This document shows, piece after piece, positions 8,901 through 17,800 of a DNA stretch of 64,000 bases (position 1 is the first letter of the stretch; every line of letters starts with the position of its first letter). The DNA comes from Desulfobulbus propionicus (GTDB lineage: Bacteria; Desulfobacterota; Desulfobulbia; Desulfobulbales; Desulfobulbaceae). The notes under the pieces are model-generated. The model searched no databases and was not told where the DNA came from. It saw only the letters and a program-made list of their open reading frames with translations. Location: positions 30,476 to 94,475 of the forward strand of contig PDTC01000022.1 of assembly GCA_002748735.1 (NCBI GenBank), in the 5' to 3' direction. Position numbers and translations under genes: made by a program.

Positions 8901-9651
8901 AATACTGTTTTCGCGATCACAGGTGTATACGGGTAACACCTATACCCTTCGCTGGGGCTATGCCAACATGCCCGATAACGAACGTGTGAACATCCTGGTC
9001 AATCCGGGGAATCAGGAGTATCTTGTGGGCACGGATATTCCCCTCAAAGCCGGGGAATGCCCGTGGCAGGTTAACCAGGTACAACCGGCAAATTCAGATG
9101 AGGTGACCGTTCTTATCAAGAGAACCAGTGATAATGTCGTACTTCACGCTGAAACGCTGTCTCTGGAGATAGAACCGTATGACAGTGATGCAGACGGGTT
9201 GCCCAACGAACTTGAAGACGGGTCTTGTACCAACAAATTGGATGCTGATAGCGACGATGATGGCCTTGCCGACGGGGTGGAAGACGCCAACCATAATGGT
9301 CAAGTTGATACTGGCGAGACAAACCCCTGCAGCGCTGACAGTGACAATGACGGGATTCAGGACGGTACAGAGCTTGGCATAACTGCACCTGTACCTGATC
9401 CTGATGGCAGCGGGCCGCTTCTGGGCACTGATACTTCAATCTTCCAGCCAGACCTTGATCCGGCAACCACAACTGATCCCTTGAACGCGGATACCGATGA
9501 TGACGGCGTTGAGGATGGCACAGAAGATGGTAACCTGAATGGGCGGTTGGATGAAGGGGAGACAGATCCCCTGGATGCGAGTTCATACCCGGGAGGTACT
9601 GATTTTTACTGGCCGTTGTTTCTGCCTGCCATAACAACCGACCAGCAGTAG
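5998..9651 (+). CDS. Large multidomain surface protein: DUF1566, Ig-like, Cys-protease-like, Ca-binding repeats
   Basis: 1217 residues from ATG 5998, the first usable ATG in frame; the true start was probably 5892 before a frameshift. Order: DUF1566 with variable region (1-115), Ig/IPT-like segment (about 118-215), and a papain/C39-like region with Cys413 in NGGCFGMA, His529 in EGSHRVAIVQA and Asp549 in VWDNN. Then come a fibronectin-like stretch, a carboxypeptidase-regulatory-like beta sandwich (about 878-955, YSIEGTVSKTDGTPLSGV) and thrombospondin-type-3 Asp-rich repeats (about 1062-1195: DSDADGLPN, DADSDDDGLADG, DSDNDGIQDG). It ends with TDFYWPLFLPAI. The triad assignment is inference from spacing and motif shape. 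The codon composition of the middle part is AT-richer than the ends, suggesting a mosaic origin. Followed by a terminator and array II. Confidence 0.75.
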   Translation: MMWAQASADTDNDGTPNKMSWQEALAWCENLELAGYTDWRLPNINELRSLVDDSRYNPAIDTTFFPDTRSAYYWSATTRAGYASSAWYVHFGSGYGGLSYHKSAYYRVRAVRAGQSSVIGPLDPLSISLSATTVAPGNTLTLQGEGFTANGSIELTFIHPDTSASTTTVQADSYGYLEYQWQVLPQSEEGQYTVTARDVTTDRYTSPLSYTVDQGVTIVTGVYRAANVGVIGNEFSLWMDISVDGQATADFCNQYSTEITGTDGMPVTTLGCEHQGAGTYVPNSSRYKFTFRIVPTGHAAWFEGGKMTFIDKSNPAIRHEVRGLGQLDIYGTTFDMRYHAWKFENAHWTVPQNLIVGFSDFPQNEYAWLIDSLKKFLPKEKIGALITDFGEFNIYHLGFVPVLPYYDSANGGCFGMATVAIANFIHDGATWGMGGLEDFDDEINAFWPTGATQAAGPFKPLDDQVGKYNWNVQSAKKIMYYHAAQEYFKGGSHGVGSMENKDFFPDSRLETLKKGRPISFGFRLAEGSHRVAIVQAITLNGCDFYTVWDNNQPLNPEREYSPYQQWVVTNPGGMYKKLGNGTSIYRVNKTDGSLSKRMYDIKKAFIISPDQESDTFNIYNLRNDKLASQQKKESGDGKRDSENQVRNDHPDHIVIQTLGINVDSVQTTGGQPVPLIPNGSLETDDSAVIVTTTGGMYNAIYLPVTNDYRMDITKQEDIDNPKIYIKFGQTNGQVKQRHHDDLGLPVGAATQMYFQVGRTNSDMQVHVIGGAAQDPVFEGLATPPLLPPVNFRGLYQADGVRLNWSTPEDPAFDHVVVVRKEGGYPASPADGEVLYSGTGEEILDTNAQQNHLHFYSAFSVDGSGDPSEAVNLWIDTRKYSIEGTVSKTDGTPLSGVLLELQGPDVESQYTAVTGPDGRYTIANIQNNPYTLSAHKFGYGFGSNPRTVDINVANQIENFADGTGVPAARILFSRSQVYTGNTYTLRWGYANMPDNERVNILVNPGNQEYLVGTDIPLKAGECPWQVNQVQPANSDEVTVLIKRTSDNVVLHAETLSLEIEPYDSDADGLPNELEDGSCTNKLDADSDDDGLADGVEDANHNGQVDTGETNPCSADSDNDGIQDGTELGITAPVPDPDGSGPLLGTDTSIFQPDLDPATTTDPLNADTDDDGVEDGTEDGNLNGRLDEGETDPLDASSYPGGTDFYWPLFLPAITTDQQ
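6214..6342 (+). repeat. Putative DGR variable region 2
   Basis: Codons 73-115 of the large protein, aligned with 5608-5733. Upstream flanks of the two copies show ordinary third-position differences (CTGCCC/CTCCCC, ATTGAT/ATCGAT), but inside the region I find only one clear third-position change (GCT/GCG) against many first/second-position ones. Unusually for a DGR target, it is internal rather than at the C-terminus. Confidence 0.55.
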
Positions 9652-9679
9652 CAGTTATACTGTTCTTGCTAACAAGTAC

Positions 9680-9710
9680 AAAGGGTCCTGGGTGTCCAGG
9701 GCCCTTTGTT
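9680..9710 (+). terminator. Rho-independent terminator after the large surface protein
   Basis: AAAGGG-t-CCTGG, a short loop, then CCAGG-g-CCCTTT followed by GTTGTTGCTT. Eleven paired positions with one internal mismatch, 29 bases after the stop. Confidence 0.75.
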
Positions 9711-9743
9711 GTTGCTTGTCTGGCAGGAGGCTGACAGGGTGGG

Positions 9744-10290
9744 AATCCCTGGATTCCGGCTTTCGCCGGAATGACAGAGAGAGGTGCCACAATGACGAAT
9801 TGTCGTCATCCCGGGCTTGCCCCGGGATCCATAAAAGGTCGGGCCTTACCAGGAAGTTCCGCTTCCCTGGATTCCGGCTTTCGCCGGAATGACGAATTGC
9901 CGTCATCCCGGGCTTGACCAGGGATCCATAAAAGTCGGGGGCTTACCGGAAAGTTCGGTTTCCCTGGATTCCGGCTTTCGCCGGAATGACGAATTGTTGT
10001 CATCCCGGGCTTGCCCCGGGATCCAGAAAAGGTTGGGGCCTTACCGGAAAGTTCCGCTTCCCTGGATGCCGGCTTTCGCCGGAATGACGAATTGCCGTCA
10101 TCCCGGGCTTGACCCGGGATCCATAGAGGTTGGGGCCTTACCGGGAAGTTCGGCTTCCCTGGATTCCGGCTTTCGCCGGAATGACGAATTGTTGTCATCC
10201 CGGGCTTGCCCCGGGATCCAGAAAAGGTTGGGGCCTTACCGGGAAGTTCCGCTTCCTGGATTCCGGCCTTCGCCGGAATGACAGAGAGGT
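9744..10290. repeat. Array II of the same palindromic dyads
   Basis: Six type A and five type B dyads identical in design to array I. The B copies start at 9805, 9902, 9999, 10097 and 10194, an almost constant 97-base period without the longer spacer variants of array I. The intervening TTACCGG(G/A)AAGTTCSGSTTCC block is also conserved, so the real unit is a ~97-base composite. It lies between the surface-protein terminator and the 3' end of the ParB-like gene. Confidence 0.9.
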
Positions 10291-10305
10291 ATCGCGGGAA
10301 GTTCC

Positions 10306-11274
10306 TCAGGCAAGAATTTCCCTGAGTTTTGCCCATCTGTCAAGCAGGGCCTGGCGGTCGGCAAAGGTCAGGGTTAGGTGCAGCTCATCGGTTTCATAGC
10401 TTTTACTGGGATACAGCTGTTCGCCGTCCTGGAGCTGCAGACTGTGGCGAAACCGCTGGAACTCCTCATCGGCTGCCTGCCGTCTGGGATGGAGCTGCTT
10501 GTCAAGCCAGTTGAGGAGCAGGGTCGTCTGCTGGGGGATGTTGGCCTTTGCTGGCAGGCTTTCCTGCCAGGAGCGCAGCCGCCGGGCAAAGGGCAGACCG
10601 TCCCGCTTGCCTAGCTCAAAGGCAGCGTCAAACAGGAGTTGTTGTCTGGAACCGCCGAGGCCCAGGGCAGTCAGCAGGTTGATGACGGTTTGCTGGTCAT
10701 CGGTACTGAGGCGGTTGAGCCGCCTGATATGCCTGAAATTGACAAGACCTGCATGGACAGCCAGCTGGATCGATGTATCGAGACTGAGGAGTTGGGCTAG
10801 TGTGTCCAGGGTGTTACGATTGGCAGGCAACTCAAGAGGGGGGAGCAGCTTCAGCAGCTCCTCCCTGGTGAGGAGCTGGGCAGCAGCGTCCATGATTCGC
10901 GCCTGCTGCACCGGGCTCAGTTCCGCTCCCAGCCGGGCATGGCGGATCAGCACGGTAAAGAGCAGCAACGGCGGACAGTCCTCGCGGACCACCTGACAGA
11001 GGATCTCCCTGTGTCCCTGTGCGCGCAGCAGGTCAATTCTTCGTCTGCCGGAAAGACAACGCAAGCCGTGCGCGGATGCCTGCACCAGTGGCGGCACCAG
11101 TAGACCTTCCTCGCGCAGGCGGACAGCGAGATCATCGGCAGGTTCTTCGCCCTCCGGGCGAAACTGCAGACTGCTCTGGGCAGCGGGCAGGGCGTCAAGG
11201 GCAAGGGCGTGGAACGTGGCTGTGGTTGACACGTGGGTGAGGGATGGAGGGAAAAAAGGGGACAGATCCGGCAC
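10306..11274 (-). CDS. ParB-like nuclease-domain protein
   Basis: 322 residues related to ParB/Spo0J. The N-terminal third contains LREEGLLVPPLVQASAHG and the ParB-like block SGRRRIDLLRAQGHREI (compare GERRWRAAKLAGL in ParB). The middle is helical with a KorB-like segment (LLPPLELPANRNTLDTLAQL). The usual Arg-rich GERR/R box is reduced to SGRRR, so CTPase activity is uncertain. No parA lies next to it, arguing against a classical partition role. The frame opens at GTG 11274 inside the palindrome that ends the ihfA transcript; GTG 11232 is an alternative, and neither has a good ribosome binding site. Same strand as ihfA and eno. Function unknown. Confidence 0.6.
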   Translation of the reverse strand: MPDLSPFFPPSLTHVSTTATFHALALDALPAAQSSLQFRPEGEEPADDLAVRLREEGLLVPPLVQASAHGLRCLSGRRRIDLLRAQGHREILCQVVREDCPPLLLFTVLIRHARLGAELSPVQQARIMDAAAQLLTREELLKLLPPLELPANRNTLDTLAQLLSLDTSIQLAVHAGLVNFRHIRRLNRLSTDDQQTVINLLTALGLGGSRQQLLFDAAFELGKRDGLPFARRLRSWQESLPAKANIPQQTTLLLNWLDKQLHPRRQAADEEFQRFRHSLQLQDGEQLYPSKSYETDELHLTLTFADRQALLDRWAKLREILA

Positions 11275-11306
11275 AAAACAGGGCGCCCTGTTTTGTGCCG
11301 GATCTG
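11255..11306 (-). terminator. Perfect 44-base palindrome terminating ihfA
   Basis: Arms at 11263-11284 and 11285-11306 are perfect reverse complements with no spacer (the centre is GGGCGCCC). On the minus strand the hairpin lies six bases after the ihfA stop and is followed by CCCCTTTTTT, which makes a strong intrinsic terminator. It overlaps the possible GTG start of the ParB-like gene. Confidence 0.8.
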
Positions 11307-11312
11307 CCTGGG

Positions 11313-11597
11313 TTAGGCGTTGATTTTTGTGCGCAGGATGCCGGAGGGCTTAAAGGTGACCACCCGCCTCTCCGCCAGGGTCAGCTCCTTGCCGGTTTGG
11401 GGGTTGCGCCCTCTGCGCGCTTTCTTGTCCTTGATGTTAAATTTGCCAAACCCGCTGAGGAGCAGGTCCTCGCCGCTGATCAGTGAGGTCTTGAAAATTG
11501 AGAGAAAGGTCTCGACAGCATCGGTTGCCTGGGCTTTTGTCAGGGTCGGGTGCTGTTTGTAGATCTCCTGGACCAGGTTGGCTTTTGTCAGAGTCAT
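11313..11597 (-). CDS. ihfA: Integration host factor, alpha-type subunit
   Basis: A 94-residue HU/IHF-family nucleoid protein that bends DNA. MTLTKANLVQEIYKQH is the N-terminal helical body; GFGKFNIKDKKARRGRNPQTG is the family signature, with the proline that intercalates in the minor groove in GRNPQTG; the C-terminal half ends VVTFKPSGILRTKIN. IHF-alpha is preferred over HU because of the KARRGRNPQTG spelling and the length, but in a lineage with several HU/IHF paralogues the subunit name is provisional. GGAGGT lies seven bases before the ATG. It follows eno after 74 bases and precedes a strong terminator. Confidence 0.88.
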   Translation of the reverse strand: MTLTKANLVQEIYKQHPTLTKAQATDAVETFLSIFKTSLISGEDLLLSGFGKFNIKDKKARRGRNPQTGKELTLAERRVVTFKPSGILRTKINA

Positions 11598-11671
11598 GGC
11601 TGTAACCTCCAGGCACTTTTCAGAAGTACCGTTGACGTTTACCAGGGGGGATGAGCCCCAGGACAGGACCT

Positions 11672-12982
<1,311 letters not shown>

Positions 12983-13000
12983 TTAACGTTCAGGGATATC

Positions 13001-14206
13001 TCAGAGATTTCCAGCCATGGTGAAGATCGGCAGGTACATGGAGACCACCAGGCCGCCAATCATGCCACCGAGAAAGACCATCATGAAGGGCTCAATCATG
13101 GCCGTGAGGTTTTCCACGGCCTGATCCACCTCCTCATCGTAAAAGGCAGCGATTTTTTCCAGCATGGCGTCAAGGGCACCAACAGATTCACCGACGTTGA
13201 TCATCTGGACGACCATGTTGGGGAACACGCCTGATTCTTCAAGCGGTTCGGCAATGGGACGACCTTCGGCAATGGAATCCGAGACATGGAAGACGGCCCG
13301 TTCAATAATCTTGTTCCCCGAGGTCCTGCCAACCACCTTGAGGGCGTCGAGGATGGGCACACCGCTCTGCAGCATGGTGCTGAGGGTCCGGGTGAACTTG
13401 GCAACGGCAACCTTGCGGACCAGCGGTCCGACCACCGGCATCTTCAGGGCAATGGCATCAACGCTGATCCTGCCTTTTTCGGTGTTATAGTACTTTCTTG
13501 ACAGGTAGAAGACGATAATGGTGATGAGGATTATGTAATGCAGTTTACTCTTAAACAGATAGCTCATGTCAACCACCATCTGGGTGATGGCTGGCAGCTG
13601 CGAGTCCATGCTCTCGAACATCTCGACAAAAACCGGAATGACAAAGACCAGGATGACAACAAGGATGAGGATCGAGATGGCCAGGCAGATGGCGGGATAG
13701 GTCATTGCCCCTTTGATTCGTTTCTGCAGGGCCATGGATTTTTCCTTGAAGATCGCCAGTCGGGAGAGAATGGTGTCAAGGATACCGCCCATCTCACCGG
13801 CCTCAATCATGTTGGTGTAGAGATTGTCAAACACCTTGGTATGCTTGCGCATGGCATCGGCGAGGGTCGTGCCGGTTTCAACATCACCCTCGATTTCCGT
13901 GAGTACCTTGCGGAAGGTGCTGTTGCTCTGCTGTTTGGCGAGGATCTGCAGGCACTGGACAAGGGGGAGGCCGGCGTCAATCATTGTGGAGAGCTGGCGG
14001 GTGAAGATCACCAGATCCTTGCCCGTGACCTTGGGCTGGAAAAAAGAGACATTGGCAAAGATATCCTTGGGCTTCTCCTTGATCACCGGATTGTCTATGC
14101 GCAGGCGTTTCAGATAGGCGCGGGCCGCCCCAATATCGGGGGCTTCCAGTTCACCCTTGCGTTTGTGTCCGATGCTGTTTTTTCCTTTCCAGATATAGAC
14201 AGGCAT
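13001..14206 (-). CDS. pilC: Type IV pilus / type II secretion inner-membrane protein PilC
   Basis: Platform protein that couples the assembly ATPases to pilin polymerisation. 401 residues from ATG 14206, which has AGAGGT five bases upstream; the longer frame to 14230 lacks this. It starts MPVYIWKGKNSIGHKRKG and contains two GspF domains, each with the cytoplasmic signature (FTRQLSTMIDAGLPLVQ and FTRTLSTMLQSGVPILDAL). Transmembrane helices lie near residues 165-190, 212-230 and 370-395. Other pilus genes (pilB, pilT, pilA) are not in the window, so the gene is detached from its usual operon. It is followed by eno. Confidence 0.93.
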   Translation of the reverse strand: MPVYIWKGKNSIGHKRKGELEAPDIGAARAYLKRLRIDNPVIKEKPKDIFANVSFFQPKVTGKDLVIFTRQLSTMIDAGLPLVQCLQILAKQQSNSTFRKVLTEIEGDVETGTTLADAMRKHTKVFDNLYTNMIEAGEMGGILDTILSRLAIFKEKSMALQKRIKGAMTYPAICLAISILILVVILVFVIPVFVEMFESMDSQLPAITQMVVDMSYLFKSKLHYIILITIIVFYLSRKYYNTEKGRISVDAIALKMPVVGPLVRKVAVAKFTRTLSTMLQSGVPILDALKVVGRTSGNKIIERAVFHVSDSIAEGRPIAEPLEESGVFPNMVVQMINVGESVGALDAMLEKIAAFYDEEVDQAVENLTAMIEPFMMVFLGGMIGGLVVSMYLPIFTMAGNL

Positions 14207-14280
14207 GCCGACCTCTTTTATGGACTGCAATAAGTTATGGTTGCTTGTGAGTGCCCGTGTCAGTCATTTGGGATAAGCAG

Positions 14281-14309
14281 TTGACAGATGAGGCACAACG
14301 CTTTATAAC
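14281..14309 (+). promoter_or_regulatory. Sigma-70 promoter for the PxxKW gene
   Basis: Perfect -35 TTGACA at 14281, 17-base spacer, -10 TATAAC at 14304. Initiation would be near 14316, about 100 bases before ATG 14415. It lies in the divergent gap between pilC and the PxxKW gene. Confidence 0.6.
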
Positions 14310-14414
14310 TTCCACCCCTGAATTTCAGGACACAGGAGCTGATAGCTACTGTATTGTATGGAGAATTTTTTCTCGATTCAAGAAAAAGAATATATTTTTT
14401 CAGGAGTTGCCGTC

Positions 14415-14660
14415 ATGACAGCAAAAGAAATCGGCAAATATGCAACAGGGCTGTTCCAGCAGGTCATCGACCAGTGTGACGGCTGTGAACGTGTTGTTGA
14501 GCACGAAAAGAGCAGGTACTGTGCCACCTATGTCGATCCTGCCGCCAAGTGGCGGCTGGGGATGTGTAATTTTGCCACCCATGCCCGACCGGAGCTCAAC
14601 GTGGTGGCGGTGCGGGTCAATCCGTTGAAGGCCGCTAAGCGCGCTTCCCGCCGTAAATAG
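14415..14660 (+). CDS. PxxKW family cysteine-rich protein
   Basis: 81 residues from ATG 14415, which has AGGAG eight bases upstream; the in-frame ATG at 14358 lacks a site. Contains CDGCERVV, YCATYVDPAAKWRLGMCNF (C-x2-C, then C and C) and the PxxKW motif as PAAKW, ending in a basic tail (KAAKRASRRK). The family is a short Cys-rich protein common in sulfate-reducing and related anaerobes (established knowledge), with unknown function; the four cysteines suggest a metal site. It has its own consensus promoter and a downstream hairpin, so it is a monocistronic gene. Confidence 0.82.
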   Translation: MTAKEIGKYATGLFQQVIDQCDGCERVVEHEKSRYCATYVDPAAKWRLGMCNFATHARPELNVVAVRVNPLKAAKRASRRK

Positions 14661-14687
14661 CCTGAAAGTGGATGCTCCACTTTCAGG
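14661..14687 (+). terminator. Hairpin after the PxxKW gene
   Basis: Twelve-base perfect arms CCTGAAAGTGGA and TCCACTTTCAGG with a three-base loop immediately after the stop. No T-tract follows in either direction, so it may act as an mRNA-stabilising or factor-dependent end. Confidence 0.5.
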
Positions 14688-14735
14688 CGTGCTCTCAAGG
14701 AAACCTGAAAGGACTGGCGCCGGCACCGGTGGCGC

Positions 14736-16043
14736 TTACCTGCCAACACCGGTGTAACGGAACCCTTGGGCCTCCATCTGCTGGGGATCGTAGACGTTGC
14801 GCAGGTCCACAAAAACAGGTTCTCGCATGAGGGCCTTTATCCTGTCCAGGTTGAGGGCGCGGTACTGGTTCCACTCGGTCATCAGGACCAGGCAGTCTGC
14901 GTTTTCAGCTGCAGCATAGGCGTCGTCCACATAGGCAATCCCTGCCGGCAGATACCTTTTTGCCTCCTCCATGCCCTGGGGATCATGGGCCTGGATAATC
15001 GCTCCCTTTTCCATGAGTGCCGGCAGGATAGTGGCTGCCGGGGCCTCGCGCATATCATCGGTTTCGGGCTTGAAGGTCAGGCCGAGGACACCGATGGTCT
15101 TGCCCGCCTCTGAGCCACCGAGCATTCCCCTGATTTTTTTGACCATCCTCGCCTTTTGCGCGGCATTGACCTCCACAGCCGCCTCGACGATACGAACATT
15201 CTCGCCCTGTTCCTGCACGATACGCATCAGGGCCAAGGTGTCTTTGGGAAAGCAGGAACCACCGTAACCAGGACCGGGATGGAGGAACTTGCTGCCGATA
15301 CGGCCGTCCATGCCGATGGCCTTGGCCAGGGCGGAAACGTCTGCGCCGACAGCTTCGCAGACTGCGGCAATTTCATTGATATAGCTGATTTTTACGGCAA
15401 GAAAGGCGTTGGCAGCGTACTTGGTCAGCTCTGCGGTTTCAATGGTGGTGCTGACAATCGGGGTGTCCCGGAGGTAGAGCGGCTTGTAGATCTCCCGCAT
15501 GACCTGCTCTGCCCGTTCTGCTTCGACACCGATGACCACCCGGTCAGGCCGCATGAAGTCATTGATCGCCGCACCTTCACGAAGGAATTCGGGGTTGGAG
15601 GCGACATCGAAGTCTGCGGCTGGATTCTCCTGACTGAGGATTCGATGCACCTGGCGGGCCGTCCCCACCGGTACGGTACTCTTGTCGACAATGACAGTAT
15701 ATCCGGTTAGATGCGGGGCTATTTCCCTGGCAGCTTCGTAGATATAGGTAAGATCGGCGTAGCCGTCGCCGCGCCGTGAGGTGGGGGTGCCCACGGCAAT
15801 GAAAACGGCGTCAGCCTCAGGAATGGCCTCGGCCAGCTCTGTGGTGAAATGGAGGCGCTCTTCATCCATGTTGTTGGCAACCATTGCGGCAAGACCCGGT
15901 TCATAGATGGGGATGCGGCCGCTCTTCAGGGCGTCGATTTTTGCGGTTATTTTGTCCAGGCAGGTCACCCTGTGGCCAAATTCGGCAAAGCAGGTGCCGG
16001 TTACCAGGCCCACGTAGCCGGTGCCGATCATGGTGATGTTCAT
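14736..16043 (-). CDS. ugd: UDP-glucose 6-dehydrogenase
   Basis: Oxidises UDP-glucose to UDP-glucuronate with two NAD+, feeding capsule or LPS sugars. 435 residues from ATG 16043 (AAAGGA seven bases upstream); the longer frame to 16133 adds unrelated residues. N-terminal Rossmann MNITMIGTGYVGLVTGTC, middle domain with NPEFLREGAAI, catalytic cysteine in GPGYGGSCFPKDT, and C-terminal UDP-binding domain (GLTFKPETDDMREAP). It is the only nucleotide-sugar gene of the pre-50 kb part; the glycan island at 52-62 kb is separate. Confidence 0.95.
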   Translation of the reverse strand: MNITMIGTGYVGLVTGTCFAEFGHRVTCLDKITAKIDALKSGRIPIYEPGLAAMVANNMDEERLHFTTELAEAIPEADAVFIAVGTPTSRRGDGYADLTYIYEAAREIAPHLTGYTVIVDKSTVPVGTARQVHRILSQENPAADFDVASNPEFLREGAAINDFMRPDRVVIGVEAERAEQVMREIYKPLYLRDTPIVSTTIETAELTKYAANAFLAVKISYINEIAAVCEAVGADVSALAKAIGMDGRIGSKFLHPGPGYGGSCFPKDTLALMRIVQEQGENVRIVEAAVEVNAAQKARMVKKIRGMLGGSEAGKTIGVLGLTFKPETDDMREAPAATILPALMEKGAIIQAHDPQGMEEAKRYLPAGIAYVDDAYAAAENADCLVLMTEWNQYRALNLDRIKALMREPVFVDLRNVYDPQQMEAQGFRYTGVGR

Positions 16044-16184
16044 AATGATGTCCTTTGTGTGGTTATGTCTTTTTTGGGGGTATCCTTGAAAAAAAGTGGT
16101 TTTTTCCTGGGGGTCAGTGGCCCAGGGCGGCACTCTTGCCGGTGAGCAACCCCCACAAAGATCTCTTCGACAATCGTGACAGCC

Positions 16185-16871
16185 TCATGGGGTCCGCTCA
16201 CCAAAGATCGAGGTGCCGATGCGAACCAGGGTGGCACCCTCCTCAATGGCGACCTGGAAGTCTCCGGACATTCCCATGGAAAGCGCCACCTGTGAGGTAT
16301 CGGCAAAAAATCCCCTGGCAGCATTCTCCTCGGCAAGGGCGCGGAGCCTGGCAAAATGGGGCCGACTGGCCTCGGGGTCAGGGTTGTACGGCGGCATGGT
16401 CATCAGCCCCTCCACCCGTAGGGTGGTCTGGGTGTGGATGGCCTCGAGTAGCCCGGGAAGTTGCTGGGCTGCTACCCCTGACTTGCGGGGATCCTCGCCG
16501 ACGTTCACCTGGACGAGGATGGACAGCCCGGTACCGCTGCGGGCTTCCTTGTCGAGCAGGCGTGCTGTTTTCAAGCGGTCCACGGTCTCGATGACCTGGA
16601 AAAGCCGGGCTGCCAGCCTGGCCTTGTTGCTCTGCAGGTGACCAATAAAGTGCCAGTTGATCTGCTGCGGGCAGGCCTCGATTTTCTCCTGTGCCTCCTG
16701 GAGATAGTTTTCGCCAAAGGCGAGCTGCCCGCAGGCAACTGCCGTGGCTATTTGCGTAACACTCTGGCGTTTGGAAACGGCAACCAAGGTGATATCGCCG
16801 GGAGTGCGGCCGGCGCGCAGGGCTGCCTGGCCGATGGTTTCCCGGACCTGTTCCAGGCGTTCAGCGATCAT
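16185..16871 (-). CDS. yggS: YggS/PROSC-family PLP homeostasis protein
   Basis: Single-domain PLP-binding protein of the alanine racemase N-terminal fold, involved in vitamin B6 balance; no enzyme reaction is established for the family. The 228 residues are full length. Family landmarks: ITLVAVSKRQS with the PLP lysine, FGENYLQEAQEK, WHFIGHLQSNKA, RVEGLMTMPPY, and SMGMSGDFQVAIEEGATLVRIG at the phosphate-binding end. The start codon overlaps the tatD stop by four bases, so the two are co-transcribed. Confidence 0.94.
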   Translation of the reverse strand: MIAERLEQVRETIGQAALRAGRTPGDITLVAVSKRQSVTQIATAVACGQLAFGENYLQEAQEKIEACPQQINWHFIGHLQSNKARLAARLFQVIETVDRLKTARLLDKEARSGTGLSILVQVNVGEDPRKSGVAAQQLPGLLEAIHTQTTLRVEGLMTMPPYNPDPEASRPHFARLRALAEENAARGFFADTSQVALSMGMSGDFQVAIEEGATLVRIGTSIFGERTP

Positions 16872-17671
16872 GGATTCTCCAGGGGCAGATTGAACAGTTT
16901 ACAGGTGTTAGCCGTAGTCTGGCGGGCAACCACTGCCAGTGTCGTGTTTTTGATCTCAGCCACGGCCTGCGCCGTATGGACAAGATAGGCCGGGGTGTTG
17001 CGTTTGCCCCGAAAGGGAACCGGAGCAAGAAAGGGGCCATCGGTTTCCAGGAGGAGGTTGTCCAGGGCCGTTGCCTCGACAACCTGGCGAAGTGAGGCCG
17101 CGTTTTTGAAGGTGATGATACCAGGTATTGAAATATACATGCCAAGATCAAGCACCTGTTCAGCAAAATCGAGATCTCCGGAAAAGCAGTGCATGACCCC
17201 GCCGCTACGGGGCAGGCCAACTTCGCGAAGAATCGCCAGGGTATCCTCGTGGGCATCCCGGTCGTGGATGATGATCGGAAGCTCAAGGGTTTTCGCCAGT
17301 TCCAGCTGGCGGGCAAAGAGGTCTTGCTGGATCTCTTTGGGCGAGTATTGCTTGGCATAATCAAGGCCAATTTCTCCGTACCCGACAACAGCGGGGTGGC
17401 TGGCGAGCTCGATGAGTTCCTGCAAGCCGCTTTCGTCGGCATCGGCGGCGTAATGGGGGTGGTAGCCAACAGCCGCGAAAAGACCGGGGTGGGATCGGGC
17501 AAGCTCGACCGCAGCCCGGGAACTTTCACGATCAATGCCAATGGTGATGATTCTGCTGATCCCGTTTTTCGCAGCTGCGTCCAGAACCTCATGGAGGTCC
17601 TCGGCATAGGCGGTCATATCCAGGTGGCAATGGCTGTCAATCAGCTGCGGGAGGGGGGCAGAGGCGTTCAT
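16868..17671 (-). CDS. tatD: TatD-family metal-dependent hydrolase/DNase
   Basis: Amidohydrolase-fold nuclease of the TatD/YcfH group. 267 residues from ATG 17671; a TTG at 17689 would add six residues. Metal ligands: DSHCHLD near the N-terminus, GYGEIGLDYAK (Glu), IIIHDRDAHEDT (His), MHCFSG (His), LLLETDGPFLAP (Asp). PFRGKRNTPAYLVHTAQAVAEI is the YcfH-type C-terminal signature. It overlaps yggS by four bases. The upstream gap to 17945 separates it from the divergent lipoprotein gene. Confidence 0.93.
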   Translation of the reverse strand: MNASAPLPQLIDSHCHLDMTAYAEDLHEVLDAAAKNGISRIITIGIDRESSRAAVELARSHPGLFAAVGYHPHYAADADESGLQELIELASHPAVVGYGEIGLDYAKQYSPKEIQQDLFARQLELAKTLELPIIIHDRDAHEDTLAILREVGLPRSGGVMHCFSGDLDFAEQVLDLGMYISIPGIITFKNAASLRQVVEATALDNLLLETDGPFLAPVPFRGKRNTPAYLVHTAQAVAEIKNTTLAVVARQTTANTCKLFNLPLENP

Positions 17672-17771
17672 GAGGGAAATGGTCGGCAATGGTGGCTACA
17701 GGGCACGTATGCGGGTTAAGGTGAATGAGAGGTTAATGCTTGCTTTGATCTGCTACCGCAGTGAATCGTGG

Positions 17772-17800
17772 TTGACAAGGCAGGCGAGTTTTTTTACAAG
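17772..17800 (+). promoter_or_regulatory. Possible promoter of the lipoprotein-coaBC-darP unit
   Basis: TTGACA at 17772, 17-base spacer, TACAAG at 17795 (four of six -10 matches). It lies 146 bases before the lipoprotein start in the divergent gap with tatD; a second TTGACA at 17837 has no acceptable -10. Confidence 0.35.

Noticed and set aside
5032-9651. A complete, active DGR
   Set aside because: No reverse-transcriptase frame and no template repeat were found, and avd is truncated; only a remnant can be supported.
10306-11274. Chromosome-partition ParB with parS locus
   Set aside because: No parA neighbour and the GERRxR box is degraded; only a ParB-like label is justified.
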